This document shows, piece by piece, positions 48,366-58,131 of a stretch of 64,000 nt of DNA (positions are counted from its first letter, which is position 1; every line of letters starts with the position of its first letter). A program made the translations under genes and the position numbers. Origin of the DNA: Ruminococcus sp. (lineage in GTDB: Bacteria > Bacillota > Clostridia > Oscillospirales > Ruminococcaceae); assembly GCF_024691275.1 (NCBI RefSeq), contig NZ_JAILNU010000009.1, forward strand, positions 29,502-93,501, in the 5' to 3' direction. The notes under the pieces were generated by a model. It was not told the DNA's origin. It made no database searches and worked only from the letters and a program-made list of their open reading frames with translations.

Positions 48366-48710
48366 TTATTTCCCGGTATATGTACTTATAACTTCTATTT
48401 TGCCGATAATGTAGCTATTGAATACTTCAAGTTCCTCAGCCGGTATCCACAATTCCTGATGATAGCTCCTGCCGACTGACTGTATTTCAAACCTTGAAAC
48501 ATATTCATCGTCAACTTCAAATCTTGTAACATAGCCTTTTTGATCCGATGTTGAGTTCACGTTCCATTTTTCCGCTATTTCAGATGCATATTTCTCATTC
48601 AGAACAGGATAGAATATAGGCTGTTCAGGTAAACGGGGAGGAAATTTTCTATATCCGCTGTTTTTGATAAGTTCAAGCTCAGCTGTTCCGACAGGTCTGT
48701 ACAGTATCAT
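48366..48710 (-). CDS. Hypothetical protein (114 aa)
   Basis: ORF co-directional and abutting mnmA. Confidence 0.65.
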   Translation of the reverse strand: MILYRPVGTAELELIKNSGYRKFPPRLPEQPIFYPVLNEKYASEIAEKWNVNSTSDQKGYVTRFEVDDEYVSRFEIQSVGRSYHQELWIPAEELEVFNSYIIGKIEVISTYTGK

Positions 48711-49783
48711 ATTATGGTACCTCCGCCGACAACGATATCGCCGTCGTAGAGAACTACCGCCTGACCGCTTGTTACCGCCCTCTGCGGTTCATCGAACTCC
48801 ACCATGTACTCGCCGTTTCCGATGTACGAAACTACCGCAGGCTGCTCCTTCTGACTGTAGCGGGTCTTTGCAGTCACGCGCATGGGAGCTTCAAGCGTTT
48901 CAACGGAGATAAGATTGAAGTCATCGGCAATCAGGCTCTTTGTGTACAGGTCGGATTCAAGACCCAGCGTTACCGTATTGGCTTCGATGTCCTTCTTTAC
49001 AACATATGCGGGGTGACCGAGAGCTATTCCCAGACCCTTGCGCTGACCTATCGTGTAGTTTATGATGCCCTTGTGCTCGCCGAGAACTTTTCCGTCCATA
49101 TCAACAAAGCTGCCGCAGGGTGTACCGCAGCCCGTAAATCTGCGTATAAATGCAGCATAGTCACCGTCAGGCACAAAACAAATGTCCTGACTGTCGGGCT
49201 TGTTGGAGTTTACCAGTCCTGCCTGCTCCGCAAGCTGACGCACCTGTGTTTTTTCAAGCTCACCAATAGGAAAAAGCGTATGCGCGAGCTGCTCCTGAGT
49301 AAGTGCATAAAGCACGTATGTCTGATCTTTACTGCGGTCTTTGGGACGTTTCAGCAGGTATCGTCCGCTCTTTTCATCGTACTCGTTCACCGCATAATGT
49401 CCTGTTGCGATGTAGTCGTATCCCAACTCCAGCGCTCTGCGCAGCATCTTGTCGAACTTAACATGGCGGTTGCACTCTATACACGGATTTGGAGTACGTC
49501 CGCAAAGATAGCTGTCCGCAAAATTTTTCATAACGTGCTCGCGGAAGTTATCCTTGAAGTTGAAAACGAGGTGCTCAAAACCGAGACGGTAAGCCACGCT
49601 CCTTGCGTCCTCAACATCGGAAAGCGCACAGCAGGTCTTGCCCTCCTTTTTGGCTTCCGATATATCTTCGTCAGAGAAAAGCTTTAAAGTTACGCCCATT
49701 ACCTCGTATCCTTTATCACGAAGCAGCATTGCCGCAACAGAGCTGTCAACTCCGCCGCTCATGCCCACCATTACTTTTTTCAT
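48707..49783 (-). CDS. mnmA: tRNA 2-thiouridine(34) synthase MnmA
   Basis: VMVGMSGGVDSSVAAMLL, GRTPNPCIECNRHVKF, DQTYVLYAL. Confidence 0.97.
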   Translation of the reverse strand: MKKVMVGMSGGVDSSVAAMLLRDKGYEVMGVTLKLFSDEDISEAKKEGKTCCALSDVEDARSVAYRLGFEHLVFNFKDNFREHVMKNFADSYLCGRTPNPCIECNRHVKFDKMLRRALELGYDYIATGHYAVNEYDEKSGRYLLKRPKDRSKDQTYVLYALTQEQLAHTLFPIGELEKTQVRQLAEQAGLVNSNKPDSQDICFVPDGDYAAFIRRFTGCGTPCGSFVDMDGKVLGEHKGIINYTIGQRKGLGIALGHPAYVVKKDIEANTVTLGLESDLYTKSLIADDFNLISVETLEAPMRVTAKTRYSQKEQPAVVSYIGNGEYMVEFDEPQRAVTSGQAVVLYDGDIVVGGGTII

Positions 49784-49816
49784 CTGTATGCTCCTTTGAA
49801 AACAGCATGGGCGAAC

Positions 49817-50473
49817 TCAGTTCGCCCTGAATATATTTATTATTTCATCAAGTGATCTCACGTAAAAGTCGGAAAGCTCCTTTATGCGTCCGCTGTCTGC
49901 TTCGGCAACGGGGTCGTACACTCCACACACGGGAAAGCCTGCTGCCTTTGCGGTTTCGATGCAATGAAGCGAATCCTCCACAACAAGCGTTTCGGAAGGA
50001 AGTGCTCCGAGACGCTCTGCTCCGCCTACAAAGATATCTGGAAAGTTCTTGCCGCTCGGATACTCAACGTCCGTAAGCAGGAACCTGAACCTGTCATACA
50101 CTCCGCAGCGTTTCAGCGCCGCTTCTGCGAGTCCCTTGTATGTAGCGGTAGCGATGCCGTAAGGTATGCCGATACTGTCAAGGAAGTCCAGAATTTCAAC
50201 GGCGTGAGGCTTCAGCGGTATCTGATCCTCATAGCGCTGCCGAACCATGTCCTCTATGCGCCAAATGACGTATTCCTTGGTGCAGCTCAGCCCGAAGCGG
50301 TCGATGAAATACTGCGACGACTCGTCCACGGTCATCTTCTTTACAACGTCCGACACCTCGGGAGGCGGGTCGCTTATACCGTTTTCCATGAGGAATTCGC
50401 GGTCGATGCTGCTCCATACCGTCATGGAGTCGAGCAGCGTTCCGTCAAGATCAAAAATCACGCCTTTTATCAA
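49817..50473 (-). CDS. HAD family hydrolase (beta-phosphoglucomutase-like)
   Basis: GVIFDLDGTLLDSM, VVEDSLHCIETAKAAGF. Confidence 0.92.
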   Translation of the reverse strand: MIKGVIFDLDGTLLDSMTVWSSIDREFLMENGISDPPPEVSDVVKKMTVDESSQYFIDRFGLSCTKEYVIWRIEDMVRQRYEDQIPLKPHAVEILDFLDSIGIPYGIATATYKGLAEAALKRCGVYDRFRFLLTDVEYPSGKNFPDIFVGGAERLGALPSETLVVEDSLHCIETAKAAGFPVCGVYDPVAEADSGRIKELSDFYVRSLDEIINIFRAN

Positions 50474-50498
50474 ATCATTTCTGTCCTTCCGCGTTTAT

Positions 50499-51401
50499 TT
50501 ACTGTTCAACCGCTGCCTGACGCTCTGCTTTATTGCGGCTCAGCACGGGAGACTGAGGCTTGTCCTCACGGGGAACGAACTTTCCCTTTGTCTGTGAATC
50601 GCCGCATATCAGCACTGCCTGCTTGCCCATGAGGTCGTACACCTCCGTGAACCTCTGCATATCACAGTTGATATTTCCCGAAAGCGGATCGGCAATACAT
50701 ACAGTATTCTGGTCGATGTCGTAACCGTATACCACTACGCAGTGCTGGAAATCGTTGAACCACATCTCCTCACCGTCATAGGTTGTCCATACATAATTTG
50801 CAGCTGTTTCTATGAGGTCGATGGTACTCCAGACAATGACTGGTCTGCCCTGTGCGACCTGATAGAGCACTTCTTTCAGGGATATTCCCGTAAGGTCAAG
50901 TGCATAGCACGGAGACTGTATCGACTCAAAGTAATCGTCAGCAGTCTGCACGATCACGGGAGCGCTGCAGCCGAAACCCTCCTCCACCTTTGGGTCGCCT
51001 ATGTATGCTTCACGCATAGTATATATGCCATTATTGTCCATTGGCATGAATTCGTCGGAAAGCGTCACCTTGTCGATATCGAAACCAAGGTAGTTCAAGT
51101 CCTCGCAGAGCGCTGTGACCTCGCAGCCCGTAGGCAGCTCGGGTCTCTGCATAACTGCATTGAAGTTCTCGATAATATACCTGTTGGGGAAAGATTCACC
51201 TTCCTTGATGCTGATATCAAGTTCAAACACATCGTCCGACAGCTCTTTTGCGATCTTATTTCCTGCCATTTCCTTGATTTTCGAGTATGAATAGCTTATC
51301 GAACTGTCATTCTCAACAAGTCTGACTCTTGTGCCGCACGATGTAAGTACAGCCAGTGAAACGGCTGCATAAGCCGTTTTGCGTAAAAGATCGCCCTTCA
51401 T
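50499..51401 (-). CDS. C39 family peptidase-like secreted protein
   Basis: LPTGCEVTAL, GRPVIVWSTID, FQHCVVVYGYD; lipoprotein-like N-terminus. Confidence 0.85.
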   Translation of the reverse strand: MKGDLLRKTAYAAVSLAVLTSCGTRVRLVENDSSISYSYSKIKEMAGNKIAKELSDDVFELDISIKEGESFPNRYIIENFNAVMQRPELPTGCEVTALCEDLNYLGFDIDKVTLSDEFMPMDNNGIYTMREAYIGDPKVEEGFGCSAPVIVQTADDYFESIQSPCYALDLTGISLKEVLYQVAQGRPVIVWSTIDLIETAANYVWTTYDGEEMWFNDFQHCVVVYGYDIDQNTVCIADPLSGNINCDMQRFTEVYDLMGKQAVLICGDSQTKGKFVPREDKPQSPVLSRNKAERQAAVEQ

Positions 51402-51406
51402 CCGTT

Positions 51407-52600
51407 CTACTCCATATCTATCATTATTTTTGCTCTGTAATCCTTCTGTGCAGATGTAACGGTCTCAAGTGCAAGACCGTAAATATCTGACGCCCGTATT
51501 TCAAGCTCTGCAAATCGCTCGGCTGCACTGCCCAGCTGCGAGAGCTTGGCAATAGACGAAGCAAACGGTATTTTTGTTGAATCCTTAGCTCGTGCCAGTA
51601 TCTCCCTGCCACGTTCGTTGAAAGCAAGTATCCTGCCATAGGACGGAAGTTTCTTCATATCCTCCTTGGTTATTCCTATCAGCAGCGAAAGCATTATCCG
51701 CCTGATCCTTGCCATGGTGTATCTCTTGGTCTTGACCGTGAACAGCAGCTCATCAAGCGAGCCCGCCATTCTTGCTCCGTAGATCCTGTGTTCAAGTCCC
51801 TGTCCCACATCATATATCTGCGATATCTCCTCAACCGAGCTGCTCCTCAGTTTATAGAGTATCACACGCTCAAGACGACTGAGTGAAGCTATCTCGCCTC
51901 TCGATATGGCGGACTTTATCGCCTCAGCCCACTCAGCTGTCGTAAATTCGTTTACATTTGCTCTTTTCTCTATCCTTTCACGGATATACGACGCGCTTGC
52001 AAAACCGTTCTCGGTCCTGCCGCTGTCATGTTCCGCGCTGACGCGCTTTACCGTAAACGGCTCTATTGAAGAACCGAATCTTTTCAGTGCCCTCAGATAC
52101 TCTATTGCCAGAAGATTGTTCGGCTCGGAGATTATGGACGCTGCTTCAGGGTCGATGCCGTTCACGACTGAACTCAATGCGCGGGGATATGTGTATCCCT
52201 TCTCCATAATGCCCTTTATCTCGTCCGCATGAGACATTGCTGTCACACCAACTGTCTCCATTGCTTTCTGAAGCTTCTGAGTGTCCCCACACTCGCTCCC
52301 GAATGAAAGCTCATCAACTGCGCCGAGGGCGTTAAGAAGGTAGACTGCGCCCGATGCGAAGTTTTCGGCTGACGAAAGGCAATACTGCACAGGCAGCTCT
52401 ATCACGAGGTCTGCACCCGAACGCACCGCAAGACGAGCTCTTTCGAGCTTGTCCATGACAGCTGTATCGCCGCGCTGAACAAAGCTTCCGCTCATTACGG
52501 CGACGATATGGGTAGCACCGTTTTTCCTCGTTTCTCTGATGTGATAGAGATGACCGTTATGGAAGGGATTATATTCACATATGATACCGCTGACTTTCAT
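51407..52600 (-). CDS. tmcAL: tRNA(Met) cytidine acetate ligase-like nucleotidyltransferase
   Basis: MKVSGIICEYNPFHNGHLYHI, VMSGSFVQRGD. Confidence 0.9.
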   Translation of the reverse strand: MKVSGIICEYNPFHNGHLYHIRETRKNGATHIVAVMSGSFVQRGDTAVMDKLERARLAVRSGADLVIELPVQYCLSSAENFASGAVYLLNALGAVDELSFGSECGDTQKLQKAMETVGVTAMSHADEIKGIMEKGYTYPRALSSVVNGIDPEAASIISEPNNLLAIEYLRALKRFGSSIEPFTVKRVSAEHDSGRTENGFASASYIRERIEKRANVNEFTTAEWAEAIKSAISRGEIASLSRLERVILYKLRSSSVEEISQIYDVGQGLEHRIYGARMAGSLDELLFTVKTKRYTMARIRRIMLSLLIGITKEDMKKLPSYGRILAFNERGREILARAKDSTKIPFASSIAKLSQLGSAAERFAELEIRASDIYGLALETVTSAQKDYRAKIMIDME

Positions 52601-52772
52601 TTTACTACCTCTTTTCATAAATTTCAATGATTTTTTCAGATTTTTCATTATGTTCACATTTTAATCCGTGTTTTTCATTCTCTTTTGTTGTATTTGTAAC
52701 AGTCAACAGCAGGCTTTCAACTGCATATCAACGAAAAACATTACAGACGTATGCCTAAATTTGAAAAAAGAC

Positions 52773-52800
52773 TTGCAATTTTCAAAAAATAGTATATAAT
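52773..52800 (+). promoter_or_regulatory. Promoter of ackA
   Basis: TTGCAA - 16 nt - TATAAT. Confidence 0.75.
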
Positions 52801-52837
52801 AATATATGCAAAATTATTTTTGAAAGGAATTGTATGT

Positions 52838-54037
52838 ATGATAATCTTAGTTGTTAATGCAGGAAGCTCTTCCCTTAAATATCAGCTCATCGACATGAGC
52901 GATGAAAGCGTTATCGCAAAGGGCAACTGCGACCGTATCGGTATCGACGGTCATATCAACCACAAAACCGCTGACGGCAGAGTTCTCGATGAGGACTGCG
53001 CTTTCCCGACACACACAGAAGCTTTCATGAAGCTCGTCGAGGCTCTCACTTCAGGTGATGCAAAGGTCATCGACAGCATGGACGCTATCTCCGCTGTTGG
53101 ACACAGAATAGTACAGGGTGCTGATGTTTTCGACAAGTCAGTTCTCGTTACAGATGAAGTTATTGATAAAATAGATGAGCTCCGTGAGCTTGCTCCTGTT
53201 CATAACCACGCTCATGCTCTCGCTCTCAGAGCCTGCAAGAGCGTTATCCCCGCAAACGTTCCTCAGGTAGTTGTATTCGATACAGCTTTCCATCAGACAA
53301 TGCCTCCGAAGGCTTTCATGTTCGGTCTTCCATACGAGGACTACGAGAAGCTCCACGTAAGAAAGTACGGCTTCCACGGTACATCTCACAGATTCGTTTC
53401 CAAGGCTCTTGCTGATGCTATGGGCAAGGACGTTAAGGATCTCAAGATCATCTCATGTCACCTCGGCAACGGTTCTTCCATCACAGCTGTAGACGGCGGA
53501 AAGTCTGTAGATACATCTATGGGATTCACTCCTCTTGACGGCGTTGTTATGGGCACAAGAACAGGTTCTGTTGATCCGTCTGCTGTAACATTCGTTGCTG
53601 ACAAGCACGGCTTCACACCTTCACAGATGAGCGAATACATGAACAAGAAGTCAGGTTTCCTCGGAGTTTCAGGCGTTGGTTCTGATAACCGCGACATTCA
53701 GGAAGCTGCTAACAACGGCAACGAGAGAGCTCAGCTCGTTTCTGATATGCTCACATACGAGATCCAGAAGTACATCGGTGCATACACAGCTGCTATGAAC
53801 GGCGTTGACGCTATCCTCTTCACAGGCGGTATCGGTGAGAACTCATGGGAAGTAAGAGAAGCTGCCTGCAAGAACATGGATTACTTCGGAATCAAGATCG
53901 ACGAAGAGCTCAACCGCTCTATCAGAGGCAAGCTCACAAAGATCTCTACACCTGATTCAAAGATCGAAGTATGGATCGTTCCTACAAATGAAGAGCTCCT
54001 TATCGCAAGAGATACACTCGCTCTCATTTCTAAGTAA
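52838..54037 (+). CDS. ackA: Acetate kinase
   Basis: VNAGSSSLKYQL, FDTAFHQTMPPKAF, GNGSSITAV, FTGGIGENS; RBS AAAGGA before MIILVV. Confidence 0.97.
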   Translation: MIILVVNAGSSSLKYQLIDMSDESVIAKGNCDRIGIDGHINHKTADGRVLDEDCAFPTHTEAFMKLVEALTSGDAKVIDSMDAISAVGHRIVQGADVFDKSVLVTDEVIDKIDELRELAPVHNHAHALALRACKSVIPANVPQVVVFDTAFHQTMPPKAFMFGLPYEDYEKLHVRKYGFHGTSHRFVSKALADAMGKDVKDLKIISCHLGNGSSITAVDGGKSVDTSMGFTPLDGVVMGTRTGSVDPSAVTFVADKHGFTPSQMSEYMNKKSGFLGVSGVGSDNRDIQEAANNGNERAQLVSDMLTYEIQKYIGAYTAAMNGVDAILFTGGIGENSWEVREAACKNMDYFGIKIDEELNRSIRGKLTKISTPDSKIEVWIVPTNEELLIARDTLALISK

Positions 54038-54128
54038 TTATAACATATAATTATTAAAATAGCAACAGACGCATGGTAAACTTTCTGTTATGAACGCTTA
54101 CAATGTGAAAATTGCAGTATTCTTAACG

Positions 54129-54162
54129 GCAAAAACCTGCACTGAAAAGTGCAGGTTTTCTT
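54129..54162 (+). terminator. Rho-independent terminator of ackA
   Basis: aaaacctgcactgaaaagtgcaggtttt followed by cttttatt. Confidence 0.85.
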
Positions 54163-54990
54163 TTATTCACCATAGAAATCAACTTTATCGCCGCTCTGAG
54201 ACTGCTGCAATGTGTCATGCAGGCTCTTGAACAGCTCATCATATCTGAAGGGCCTTGTTTTGTACTTTATCGCACCGACTCTGAATGCTACCGGTATCTC
54301 AGTCCCCTCAAAAACTATCGGCACTCCATTCTGCGCGATCACCTTCTCCACAAAGTTCTCGACTTCACACGGATCGCTGAGACCAGTTATGACCGCAAAT
54401 TCATCGCCGCCTATCCTGAAAGCTGCCATATCGTCAGATGCAGCCTCATCAAGTCTCCTGAACGCCTCAAGAAGCACCGCATCTCTTGCTTTCATGCCGA
54501 AATTATCGTTTATAGGCAGGAGATTCCTGACATCAAAGCATAATACATATGTATCAGACTTTGAACGCAGAAAATCATATAATTCGGTAATATCAACTTT
54601 TCTTCCCATATATTTTCCTCCTGTACATCTGCTATCTGCTATAAAACGCGGAAAAAGTCCTGAATTTCTCCATTTTTCCCTGAATTTTGATGGTGGTACT
54701 TCCCACATTTTAGCAAATGCTCTCGTAAAGACTTCGGGGGAATTATACTGATACATGAAGGCTATCTCAGTTATGCTCTTCTCGCCGTTTAACAGCTCTT
54801 TAGCATTGTTGGCAAGTCTGCGGCGCGATATGTACTCTTTTATGCTCGTATGCGAGCAGCAGCGCCATATCTTCTGCAATGCAGAAAGCGAGCAATAACA
54901 CGCATCAGCTATTTCCTGCTGAGTTATTTCCTCGCACAGCCGCTGTTCGATATATTCAAGCGCGTCTGCAAATATACAGAAATTCTTCAT
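54163..54990 (-). CDS. AraC-type HTH regulator fused to a GGDEF domain
   Basis: ITQQEIADACYCSLSALQKIW..., ITEIAFMYQYNSPEVFTRAFAKMWEVPPSKFR; AFRIGGDEFAVITG. Confidence 0.9.
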   Translation of the reverse strand: MKNFCIFADALEYIEQRLCEEITQQEIADACYCSLSALQKIWRCCSHTSIKEYISRRRLANNAKELLNGEKSITEIAFMYQYNSPEVFTRAFAKMWEVPPSKFREKWRNSGLFPRFIADSRCTGGKYMGRKVDITELYDFLRSKSDTYVLCFDVRNLLPINDNFGMKARDAVLLEAFRRLDEAASDDMAAFRIGGDEFAVITGLSDPCEVENFVEKVIAQNGVPIVFEGTEIPVAFRVGAIKYKTRPFRYDELFKSLHDTLQQSQSGDKVDFYGE

Positions 54991-55097
54991 GCATCTTCTC
55001 TCCCTTCACACTCATCTGTCCGGACAGGAAGTCTTCCCTCTGTATCTATAATATCATATTTGCGCAGAAATGTCTTGACTTTTTGAGCAAATTTAAA

Positions 55098-55123
55098 GAG
55101 CGCTCACATAGAACGCTCTTTTT
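55098..55123. terminator. Bidirectional hairpin terminator
   Basis: agagcgctcacatagaacgctctttttt. Confidence 0.6.
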
Positions 55124-55144
55124 TCCGATCATTTTGCTGCGGAA

Positions 55145-56002
55145 TTATTCTCCGCAGATTATCTTTGTCCTCGATACGTCAACATTCTCGATCTCAAGTA
55201 TGGTCTCGCCGATAGAGTCTGCCTTGATAAGTCCGCCCGCAGGATTCTTTACACTGTCGATATTGCCGATTATCTCGGCATTTACATTTGAATACTCAAA
55301 GGCAAGGTCTGTATTCGGGAGCGTACATTTCTTCAGCACAAGATTCTTCACAAAGCACATTCCCTGATGACTTTCAATGGTACAGTTCACAAATGTGATA
55401 TTGCGCGAATTCCAGCCCAGACACTCACTGGTTATCTTTGAATCGTACACGACTATATTCTCACAGTTCCAGAAAGCATCCCTTGACGTTATGACAGAAC
55501 CGCGGAGAGTAAGGTTTCTTGCACTTTCAAAGGCAAAATCACCTTTGAGATCAAGCGCGGTGATCTCCATACCGTCACTGTCCATGCAAAAATACTCCCC
55601 CATGACCTTAACATTGCTGAGGCGGATATTCTGACATTTCCAGAAGGAATCGTCACCGTTTGTGAAAGTTACGTTTCTGAGGCTTACCCCGTGACAGCGG
55701 CGAAAGCATTTGGGCGCATTTATGGTAGTATCGTTCACGGTCACTTCCGAAGCATACCATACTGCTGCGACACCGTTTTCGCTTATCTCAGAATCAGTGA
55801 GCTTTATCCTCTCGCTGTACCACAGCGGATACATACCGTTAAATCTGCTTTTTTCGATCTCGATATATCTGCTGTGCTTTAGCGGAGATTCACCATTTTC
55901 AAAAACAGTGTTCACGATCCTCAGTCCGCTGGTCTGAAATAGCGACCTTTCCCCCGTCAGGTGCTCGTTAAGTATTTCTTTCATCATCTCACTCCTCATC
56001 AT
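55145..56002 (-). CDS. DUF3737-type beta-helix protein
   Basis: Repetitive right-handed beta-helix pattern (RNVTFTNGDDSFWKCQNIRLSNVK..., ITSRDAFWNCENIVVYDSKITSECLGWNS). Confidence 0.85.
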   Translation of the reverse strand: MMRSEMMKEILNEHLTGERSLFQTSGLRIVNTVFENGESPLKHSRYIEIEKSRFNGMYPLWYSERIKLTDSEISENGVAAVWYASEVTVNDTTINAPKCFRRCHGVSLRNVTFTNGDDSFWKCQNIRLSNVKVMGEYFCMDSDGMEITALDLKGDFAFESARNLTLRGSVITSRDAFWNCENIVVYDSKITSECLGWNSRNITFVNCTIESHQGMCFVKNLVLKKCTLPNTDLAFEYSNVNAEIIGNIDSVKNPAGGLIKADSIGETILEIENVDVSRTKIICGE

Positions 56003-56220
56003 AGTTTTTTCTTATTATAACATATTTTTGTGAATAATGCAATATGTACAAAAAAAATATTTTTGTGAATTTGTTTATAGTAAAAAGTATAGGTTCAGGC
56101 AGGTGTTAAGGTATTATTACAGCTGCAAATTATAAATCATTTGCCGACACATCAGCTTAAAAGTAAAATATTAGCGTGAAAATTCCGCTCTCATGCCCCT
56201 GCTGCACAGTATAATTTGTA

Positions 56221-56249
56221 TTGACAAAGCAACTTGATTGCGGTATAAT
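56221..56249 (+). promoter_or_regulatory. Consensus promoter of the pyridoxal kinase-like gene
   Basis: TTGACA - 17 nt - TATAAT. Confidence 0.9.
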
Positions 56250-56285
56250 CGGTAGTGATGATTAATTACTGAAAGAATGATGTAC

Positions 56286-57122
56286 ATGAAAAAAATCGTT
56301 TCCATACAGGATATTTCCTGTTTTGGCAAATGCTCTCTCACTGTGGCACTGCCTATTATCTCAGCCATGGGCATTGAAACTGCCGTAATACCTACAGCTG
56401 TGCTCTCAACTCATACTGGCGAAGGCTTTAAGAATTACACCTTCCGCGACCTTACAAGTGATATCCCTGCTATAGCCGAACACTGGAAAACTATGGATCT
56501 CCGATTTGATGCGCTCTATACAGGTTATCTCGGATCACAGGAACAGGTGGAGATCGTTTCACGCTTCTTCGATGACTTCGGCAGAAATGACAACTTCATA
56601 ATCGTTGACCCCGTCCTCGGCGATGCAGGCAGGCTCTATGCCGGCTTCACCCCGTCTTTCGTTGCGGAAATGCGCAGGCTATGCTCAAAAGCGGACTTTA
56701 TCATGCCAAATATGACAGAAGTCGCATTCCTGCTCGATATCCCATATACCGAGACCTATGATGAAGCTTATGTAAAAGATGTGCTGAAAAAGCTCGCCGC
56801 TCTCGGTTGCAGGACTCCCGTCATCACGGGTGTGCATTACGATGACAAAAAACAAGGAGCTGCCGCTTATGATTCAGCAGCCGATAAATTCTACTTCTCT
56901 TTCGACAATAACGTGAACTATCGTTTTCACGGTACAGGCGACATCTTTTCAAGCGTTTTCACGGGAGCCTGTGCTCTCGGGAAGGATATCCAGCAGTGTC
57001 TCGATATCGCAGTGCGTTTCACCCTTGACTGCATCGAAGCTACTGTCCCGCATCTTGAAGAAACATGGTACGGCAGCTGCTTTGAGCTATGTCTCGGCAA
57101 ACTCATAGACTACGTAAAATAA
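56286..57122 (+). CDS. Pyridoxamine/pyridoxal kinase (PfkB family)
   Basis: SIQDISCFGKCSLTVALPIISAMGIETAV..., VDPVLGDAGRLY, FHGTGDIFSSVFTGA. Confidence 0.92.
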   Translation: MKKIVSIQDISCFGKCSLTVALPIISAMGIETAVIPTAVLSTHTGEGFKNYTFRDLTSDIPAIAEHWKTMDLRFDALYTGYLGSQEQVEIVSRFFDDFGRNDNFIIVDPVLGDAGRLYAGFTPSFVAEMRRLCSKADFIMPNMTEVAFLLDIPYTETYDEAYVKDVLKKLAALGCRTPVITGVHYDDKKQGAAAYDSAADKFYFSFDNNVNYRFHGTGDIFSSVFTGACALGKDIQQCLDIAVRFTLDCIEATVPHLEETWYGSCFELCLGKLIDYVK

Positions 57123-57133
57123 TTTGATACTTT

Positions 57134-57168
57134 AACGGACAGCAGCTCGGGCTGCTGTTTTTTTGCCA
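57134..57168 (+). terminator. Rho-independent terminator
   Basis: acagcagctcgggctgctgttttttt. Confidence 0.85.
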
Positions 57169-57202
57169 TTTTTTTCCGGTGATTACTTCCCGCCGCAGCG
57201 GC

Positions 57203-57243
57203 AATAATATCCTCATAACCTGTTATCACGGGAGGATATTATT
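57203..57243 (+). promoter_or_regulatory. RBS-sequestering hairpin in the sigG leader
   Basis: AATAATATCCTC (57203-57214) perfectly complementary to GAGGATATTATT (57232-57243), which contains the SD; ATG at 57245. Confidence 0.8.
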
Positions 57244-57244
57244 T

Positions 57245-58018
57245 ATGGCATATAACAAAGTCGTAATCGCAGGCATCAATACAGCGGAACTCACTGTTCT
57301 CAAGGAAGATGAGAAAATTGCACTGCTGAAGGAAATACGCAAAACAGGCAGCAAACAAGCCCGCGACAAACTCATAAACGGCAATCTCAGGCTGGTGCTG
57401 AGCGTAATACAGCGCTTTGCGGGACGCGGAGAGGATATCGACGACCTCTTCCAGATAGGCGTGATCGGTCTTATAAAAGCTATCAATAATTTCGACCTCA
57501 CAAAAGAGGTGCGCTTTTCAACTTACTGTGTTCCAATGATAAGCGGTGAGCTGCGGCGCTATCTCAGGGATTCGAGCCATGTAAAGGTGAGCCGCTCCCT
57601 GCGCGACCTTGCTTACAAGGCTATACAGTCAAAAGAACGCCTTACCATAAAAATGCAGCGAGAACCCCAGATCGAAGAAATAGCTGAGGATATTGGCGAA
57701 AAACGCGCAGATGTCGTAATAGCTCTCGAAAGCATCAGCGACCCTGTTTCTCTGTATGAGCCTGTGTATTCCGACTCGGAGGATAATCTGTTTATTATGG
57801 ATCAGATAAGCGATATGAACGACGTTGAAAGCCGCATGGACGAACTTACTATACGTGACGCTATACGCGGTCTCGGCGACCGCGAAAGGAATATCCTGTA
57901 TCTCCGTTTTTTCCGCGGTAAAACGCAGGTAGAGGTCGCCAATGAGATCGGCATCTCTCAGGCACAGGTGTCCCGTCTTGAAAAAAGTGCTATCAGCAGG
58001 ATAAAAAGCAGTATCTGA
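57245..58018 (+). CDS. sigG: RNA polymerase sporulation sigma factor SigG
   Basis: KVVIAGINTAELTVL, NLRLVLSVIQRFAGRGEDIDDLFQIGVIGLIKAI, VRFSTYCVPMISGELRRYLRD; RBS GGGAGG. Confidence 0.95.
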   Translation: MAYNKVVIAGINTAELTVLKEDEKIALLKEIRKTGSKQARDKLINGNLRLVLSVIQRFAGRGEDIDDLFQIGVIGLIKAINNFDLTKEVRFSTYCVPMISGELRRYLRDSSHVKVSRSLRDLAYKAIQSKERLTIKMQREPQIEEIAEDIGEKRADVVIALESISDPVSLYEPVYSDSEDNLFIMDQISDMNDVESRMDELTIRDAIRGLGDRERNILYLRFFRGKTQVEVANEIGISQAQVSRLEKSAISRIKSSI

Positions 58019-58047
58019 CAAAAAGCTCTCATAAGAGAGCTTTTTTG
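58019..58047 (+). terminator. Rho-independent terminator of sigG
   Basis: aaaagctctcataagagagctttttt. Confidence 0.88.
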
Positions 58048-58068
58048 TTGCTTTTTGCTATTTTTGTA

Positions 58069-58097
58069 TTGATTTTTAACAGATAATGATGTATAAT
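58069..58097 (+). promoter_or_regulatory. Promoter of the ABC/GH88 operon
   Basis: TTGATT - 17 nt - TATAAT. Confidence 0.75.
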
Positions 58098-58131
58098 TAC
58101 ATTACATCATTTATATAGAGGAGCTGAGAGT

